A program made the position numbers and the translations under genes. A stretch of 45,873 bases of DNA from Bacteroidia bacterium (GTDB lineage: Bacteria; Bacteroidota; Bacteroidia; Bacteroidales; Dysgonomonadaceae): positions 1 to 45,873 of the forward strand of contig BNXH01000006.1 of NCBI GenBank assembly GCA_025999435.1. The letters run 5' to 3'. The notes below the pieces were generated by a model that was given only the letters and a program-made list of their open reading frames with translations, ran no database searches and was not told the DNA's origin. Shown in pieces: positions 42,077 through 45,873 of this stretch; within the stretch, counting starts at the first letter, position 1; each line of letters starts with the position of its first letter.

Positions 42077-45000
42077 TTATACTTCCTTTACTTTGCCCAA
42101 TGTGATATAGCAAATATATCCTTTAATGTCTGAGTAACCGATCTTGCGAATTTGATCGACATAATATTTCACCTGACGGATGTGTTTTTTGTCTTCTTTT
42201 TCTCCGAATTTATAATCTATCACAATTACTCTGTCACCTTTTATCATAACCCTGTCGGGACGGACAAATGTTCCTTTAGGCTGCAAAATCTGTACTTCGT
42301 TCAGAACCCGATATTCTCCCGAATACCAGGATGATACAAGAGGATTGGATAAATACGCATTTAAAATATTTCTAACCTCGCTTTTTTTACCTGCTGTTAT
42401 ATCTCCGTTAATGTAATACTCTTCAACAGCACTGTCTATATCATTTATTGTTTGCACTTTACTGATAATTTCATGCATTAAAGTACCATAGTCACGCTGT
42501 CCAGTGTCCGAAAAATAATATTTGTTTTTCAATAACAAACGTATCCTGTTGTCATACGATACACTCGATATATTCTCAACGCTGATTTCATTGATAATAG
42601 GACTCCTTTTTTTCTTTACAGAACGGTAGTTTTCTCCTGTCTCGAAAATACCGGTCTCTCTATCTAAATTTTGAGAGAGATTAACTATGTTTTCTATATC
42701 TATGGGCGAATTTATAGAAGCCCAAAGCAACGATGCAATATCTTTTACCTCTTCTTTTACCGGTTTGGGCACAAAAGCGATCAATTCATTTTTGGCACGG
42801 GTGAAGGCAACATAAAGAACATTTATATTGTCAATGAATGCGTGCAAACGTTCATCATAATATTCATAATCGAAAATTGTATTTTTCAATTTTGATGAAT
42901 ATTTTACAGGAACTAAATGTAAGCGGTTGAATGGTTCCGACTTAGGGTGGCACCAAAGTATTGTCGCTAGCTTATGATCAATTTCCCAGTTACAGAAGGG
43001 TATAATAACAACATTAAAACCAAGGCCTTTCGATTTATGTATGGTCATTATACGGATTGCATCCTGACCATCGGGAGTAAAAATAGTCTTTTTAATTCCC
43101 GATTCATCCCACCACTTGAGGAAAGCGTCGAGGTCTGATGAGTAACGGATGGTGAAGTCCAAAACCATATCCAAAAACGACTGGATATAGACCAGTTCGT
43201 CATTGTCCATCGCGTTATCGAACAGTTTAAACATTTCCTCCGTCATTTCATACAAAGGAAGTTCGCGTATCCTGTTCAGTTCTGTCATTATTTCTTCCGG
43301 CAGGTCGTCTTTTGCAGAAAAATATTTTAATAAAGCATCCTCTGCCGTAAGCTGGTTACTATATTTAAAATATTCGTAAACGGCTAACGCTTTAAGTGAA
43401 GCTTCCAGCGGATTGTGCAAATATTTCAGTAGCGCGACAATCAGTTTCACATTCTTGGCGTTGTTGACAAACAAGGCCTCGTCTGAAATAATATCGTAAC
43501 GATATTTCGGATCGGTATTTCGGCTTTTGTATTCCAACAGACGGTTTGCTACACTCGCTCCTTCTTTTTTTGTGCGGACAAGTATCGCTATATCTTTCAG
43601 GCTATAACCCTTATCCTGTAATTGCTCTATTTGCGAGGGTAATTGTTCCAATACATAATCTTGCCAGGCTTGTTCTGCGGTTTCTATAAACTCTACCTTT
43701 ACATGCCCTTCATTTTCTTCGTGGCTTTCAGGTATTTGTTGATATACTTCGTTATAAGCTTTTGTTATTCGGGAAGAAAATGGTTGTAAGCGTTTATCCG
43801 CATCGATATCCAAGGAACTATTATAAGTCTCTTGAAGAAGATGTGTTCCTGTTGTAAAAATCGCATTGTTAAAATTGATGACGTTTCGGGAGCTACGCCA
43901 GTTTGTATCCAAAGTTTCGTGGGTAATACCTCCCGAATCGAAATCCTTGTCCAGTTGCTCATCCAGTAATTTCCAATCAGAATTTCGCCAACGATAAATA
44001 CTTTGTTTTACATCTCCTACTATGAAATTCTTATTCCCTCCTGCCAAGCTGTCACGGACGAGAGGAAGGAAATTTTGCCATTGCATATCGGAAGTGTCCT
44101 GAAACTCATCGATCATGTAGTTATTTATGCGCAAACCCACCTTTTCATAAATAAAAGGAGATTCGTTTCCGGCGATGATCCGGTTCAGGAGTTCGGTCGT
44201 ATCCGATATGAGCATGATATTATTCTCGGCGGCATATTCCCGGATCTTTTTATCTACATCGCCCAATATGCCCAAAGCGAAAAAATAATGGTTTATTTCG
44301 CTGGCAGTCTGGTATGTACGTGAATTATCGAAATGAGAAATAATCTTTACAACCAATGGGTTTAATTCACTGAAAACATCTTCAATCTGATCTTTTAATG
44401 ATGTGGGCGTTTTTGTTGTATACCAATTAGATAAATTATCAGCCAGGGTACGGAATGTATTTGTCGGCTCGCTGACCGCACCATTGCCCCATCGTATAAA
44501 ACTAAAAAAAGGAGAACGTGCCCCGCCTTTGAAATCATCCGGCTTTAGTCCACGATTGGTCATTATATTCAGCGCTTTTTCAGCCATTTGTTGCAACTCA
44601 CTCTCAAAATTGCGGATGATGGTGAAAAGCATTTCTTTATAATCGGTCATCAGTTGCTTGTCGGCAATATCGGCCTGCACCTGATTGCTGTATGCTTTGT
44701 AGCCTTCCTTGAATATTTCGGAAGAAAGGGATTGAATATCGCTACGGATATTCCACGTGTCGCCGCTTTCTATTTTTTCTTCCGAAAAACGGATCAGCCA
44801 GTCGAGTAGGAGTTTGTTGTCGCTACGCTCTAAGTCGAATAACATAGAATCAACCGCTTGCCCTAAAACTTTTTCGGTATCCAGTTCTACATTATATCCT
44901 CCACCCAACCCGATTTCACGTGTGAAAGCGCGCATTGTTTGCTGGAAAAACTTATCAATGGTGCTGACAGAAAAAGAAGAATAATCGTGAAGTATGCGTA

Positions 45001-45304
45001 CCAAGATGTCATGCGCCTCTTTTCTTACTTGCTCTTCATTCAATCCATATTCATCGGAAAGCAAACCGACGTAATCCGATTTTCGTCCTTGAGCCAGATT
45101 GCCAAGCTCTTCTACGATGCGGGTTTTCATTTCATCGGTTGCCTTATTGGTAAAGGTAACCGCTAGTATATGGCGATAAGCGTATGGGGAAGAAAAAAGA
45201 AGGCATAGATATTCTGCGGTCAGGCGATGGGTTTTACCCGAACCTGCCGAAGCTTTGTATACAGAAAGATTTACTTCATCGTCAAATAATCCTTGCTTTG
45301 GCAT
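42077..45304 (-). CDS. UvrD-type helicase fused to RecB/AddA-like exonuclease domain
   Basis: A 1075-residue ATP-dependent exonuclease subunit of the AddA/RecB type, acting on double-strand DNA ends. Superfamily 1 motifs: Walker A KASAGSGKTHRL (residues 17-28), HILAVTFTNKATDEMKTRI, Walker B NYMIDEFQDTSDMQW, VGDVKQSIYRWRNSD, TLDTNWRSSRNVINF, RIMTIHKSKGLGFNVVIIPF and LYVAFTRAKNEL. A C-terminal PD-(D/E)XK nuclease follows: TLMHEIISKV, VRPDRVMIKGDRVIVIDYKF with the catalytic Asp and DYK, and RQVKYYVDQI. All parts are present, so it should be active. The usual AddB-like partner gene is not in view. Its ATG lies 23 bases inside the 3' end of the SUI1-like gene, so the two are probably translationally coupled. 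Confidence 0.92.
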   Translation of the reverse strand: MPKQGLFDDEVNLSVYKASAGSGKTHRLTAEYLCLLFSSPYAYRHILAVTFTNKATDEMKTRIVEELGNLAQGRKSDYVGLLSDEYGLNEEQVRKEAHDILVRILHDYSSFSVSTIDKFFQQTMRAFTREIGLGGGYNVELDTEKVLGQAVDSMLFDLERSDNKLLLDWLIRFSEEKIESGDTWNIRSDIQSLSSEIFKEGYKAYSNQVQADIADKQLMTDYKEMLFTIIRNFESELQQMAEKALNIMTNRGLKPDDFKGGARSPFFSFIRWGNGAVSEPTNTFRTLADNLSNWYTTKTPTSLKDQIEDVFSELNPLVVKIISHFDNSRTYQTASEINHYFFALGILGDVDKKIREYAAENNIMLISDTTELLNRIIAGNESPFIYEKVGLRINNYMIDEFQDTSDMQWQNFLPLVRDSLAGGNKNFIVGDVKQSIYRWRNSDWKLLDEQLDKDFDSGGITHETLDTNWRSSRNVINFNNAIFTTGTHLLQETYNSSLDIDADKRLQPFSSRITKAYNEVYQQIPESHEENEGHVKVEFIETAEQAWQDYVLEQLPSQIEQLQDKGYSLKDIAILVRTKKEGASVANRLLEYKSRNTDPKYRYDIISDEALFVNNAKNVKLIVALLKYLHNPLEASLKALAVYEYFKYSNQLTAEDALLKYFSAKDDLPEEIMTELNRIRELPLYEMTEEMFKLFDNAMDNDELVYIQSFLDMVLDFTIRYSSDLDAFLKWWDESGIKKTIFTPDGQDAIRIMTIHKSKGLGFNVVIIPFCNWEIDHKLATILWCHPKSEPFNRLHLVPVKYSSKLKNTIFDYEYYDERLHAFIDNINVLYVAFTRAKNELIAFVPKPVKEEVKDIASLLWASINSPIDIENIVNLSQNLDRETGIFETGENYRSVKKKRSPIINEISVENISSVSYDNRIRLLLKNKYYFSDTGQRDYGTLMHEIISKVQTINDIDSAVEEYYINGDITAGKKSEVRNILNAYLSNPLVSSWYSGEYRVLNEVQILQPKGTFVRPDRVMIKGDRVIVIDYKFGEKEDKKHIRQVKYYVDQIRKIGYSDIKGYICYITLGKVKEV

Positions 45305-45620
45305 ATCCCTCTTTTTGCAATAGTTCCAGTATCTTATTTCTGAAATCCCCTTGAACTATTATTTCTCCATCTTTGGCTGATCCGCCGACTCCGCATTTTA
45401 CTTTCAGAAATTTGCCTAGTTCCTCTAAGTCTGCGATTGTACCGGTGAATCCGGTAATCAGTGTCACGGCTTTTCCTTTGCGGTTACGTTTGTCCAGAGA
45501 AATACGAAGCTGTTGCTTCGTTTTATCCAGCGTATCTTCTTCTATGTTCTCTTCTTTTTCATATTTGAAGTCCGGATTTGTAGAATATACAACATTCAGA
45601 CGGTCTTTCCAGTCGCTCAT
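45282..45620 (-). CDS. SUI1/YciH-like translation initiation factor
   Basis: A 112-residue protein of the SUI1 (eIF1/YciH) family. The first about 40 residues are polar and acidic (NPDFKYEKEENIEEDTLDKT). The SUI1 domain follows (LRISLDKRNRKGKAVTLITG, LEELGKFLKVKCGVGGSAKD, GEIIVQGDFRNKILELLQKE), with the basic loop and the KCGVGGSAKDG turn that is the family hallmark. Bacterial YciH is thought to check start-codon choice on the 30S subunit. The ATG at 45620 is preferred to the one at 45644, because that lies inside the -7 box. It overlaps the start of the helicase gene by 23 bases. Confidence 0.9.
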   Translation of the reverse strand: MSDWKDRLNVVYSTNPDFKYEKEENIEEDTLDKTKQQLRISLDKRNRKGKAVTLITGFTGTIADLEELGKFLKVKCGVGGSAKDGEIIVQGDFRNKILELLQKEGYAKARII

Positions 45621-45641
45621 ATTAATGGATTTTGTTTGATG

Positions 45642-45649
45642 CAAAAGTA
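45642..45649 (-). promoter_or_regulatory. -7 box (TACTTTTG) of the SUI1-like/helicase operon
   Basis: TACTTTTG on the minus strand, 21 bases before the ATG at 45620. A TTTTG at minus 45672-45676, 22 bases further upstream, is a candidate -33 element. Confidence 0.6.
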
Positions 45650-45732
45650 CGGAATAATTTAAGCAGTTTTACAAAACTACCTAGGGCAATCGCATCAAAA
45701 TTTTGATCCCTACCGGAATAAACAGTCAACAA

Positions 45733-45832
45733 CTCGTACCTCGTATCTCGTCTACTCGTAACTTTTTAACTAAAAAGTAACAAACTTCTACAGTTATTTT
45801 TTAGCCGTTAGCAGATAGCTTTTAGCCGTTAG
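45733..45832. repeat. Short direct repeats in intergenic DNA at the right edge
   Basis: Degenerate CTCGTA-type units run from about 45733 to 45762. TTTTAGCCGTTAG occurs twice, at 45799-45811 and 45820-45832. The window ends in GTCATCCTGACCGC, another motif I recall from Bacteroidetes intergenic repeats. No gene is visible from 45650 to 45873. Confidence 0.45.
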
Positions 45833-45873
45833 TCCCTTGCTTGCGCGGCTACCCTCTTTGTCATCCTGACCGC

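Noticed and set aside
1..45873. CRISPR array, tRNA, rRNA, integrase or phage genes
   Set aside because: I looked for regularly spaced repeats, tRNA-like cloverleaf arms and recombinase motifs on both strands and saw none I could support.

Overview
The window is a bacterial chromosome segment from a Bacteroidales member, plausibly Dysgonomonadaceae (Dysgonomonas-like). The evidence is the Bacteroidetes -7 box (TAnnTTTG) ahead of many genes, a SusC/SusD pair with ECF sigma factor and FecR, a hybrid two-component regulator, type IX secretion parts (PorE and DUF4835/PorD types), many small lipoproteins and a low-GC, AT-rich intergenic style. The genus is an inference; no rRNA lies in the window.

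Layout. 1-6089 is clearly more GC-rich than the rest. It holds a giant modular surface protein (minus strand, running off the left edge) divergent from a membrane-spanning TPR/AraC-type regulator. A perfect 34-bp palindrome lies between them. 6090-7152 has no gene but contains structured repeats. 7153-15700 is a housekeeping and envelope stretch: an outer-membrane barrel, a pRiA4b ORF-3-like protein overlapping miaA, four small lipoproteins, YccF, a secreted protein with an internal duplication, a YtxH-like protein and a large LIC_10190-type membrane protein. 15845-18514 is a four-gene operon (LOG-type nucleotidase, secreted helical protein, bcp, recA) closed by a strong terminator. 18667-21544 is a PorE-like/PorD-like pair. 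21595-21930 is a decayed NAD-dependent epimerase.

22249-30589 (minus) is a complete ECF sigma/FecR-controlled glycan-uptake locus: sigma factor, FecR anti-sigma, SusC with STN domain, SusD and a GHL10-type lipoprotein. clpC (30730-33243) separates it from a large hybrid two-component sensor (33676-37650). That sensor is divergent from a wrecked enzyme locus. There a GH36 alpha-galactosidase, cut before its acid/base aspartate, is joined out of frame to a GH110 alpha-1,3-galactosidase lacking its N-terminus. The rest is a small secreted protein, a YigZ/IMPACT protein whose start codon sits about where transcription should begin, and a SUI1/YciH-like factor overlapping a RecB/AddA-like helicase-nuclease. 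The window ends in intergenic repeats.

The most noteworthy points are the GH36-GH110 deletion junction with its stranded regulator, the palindrome and compositional break around the adhesin/regulator pair, a gene-less promoter plus hairpin between clpC and the hybrid sensor, and the possibly leaderless YigZ mRNA. I did not find a convincing wholly new defence or mobile system.
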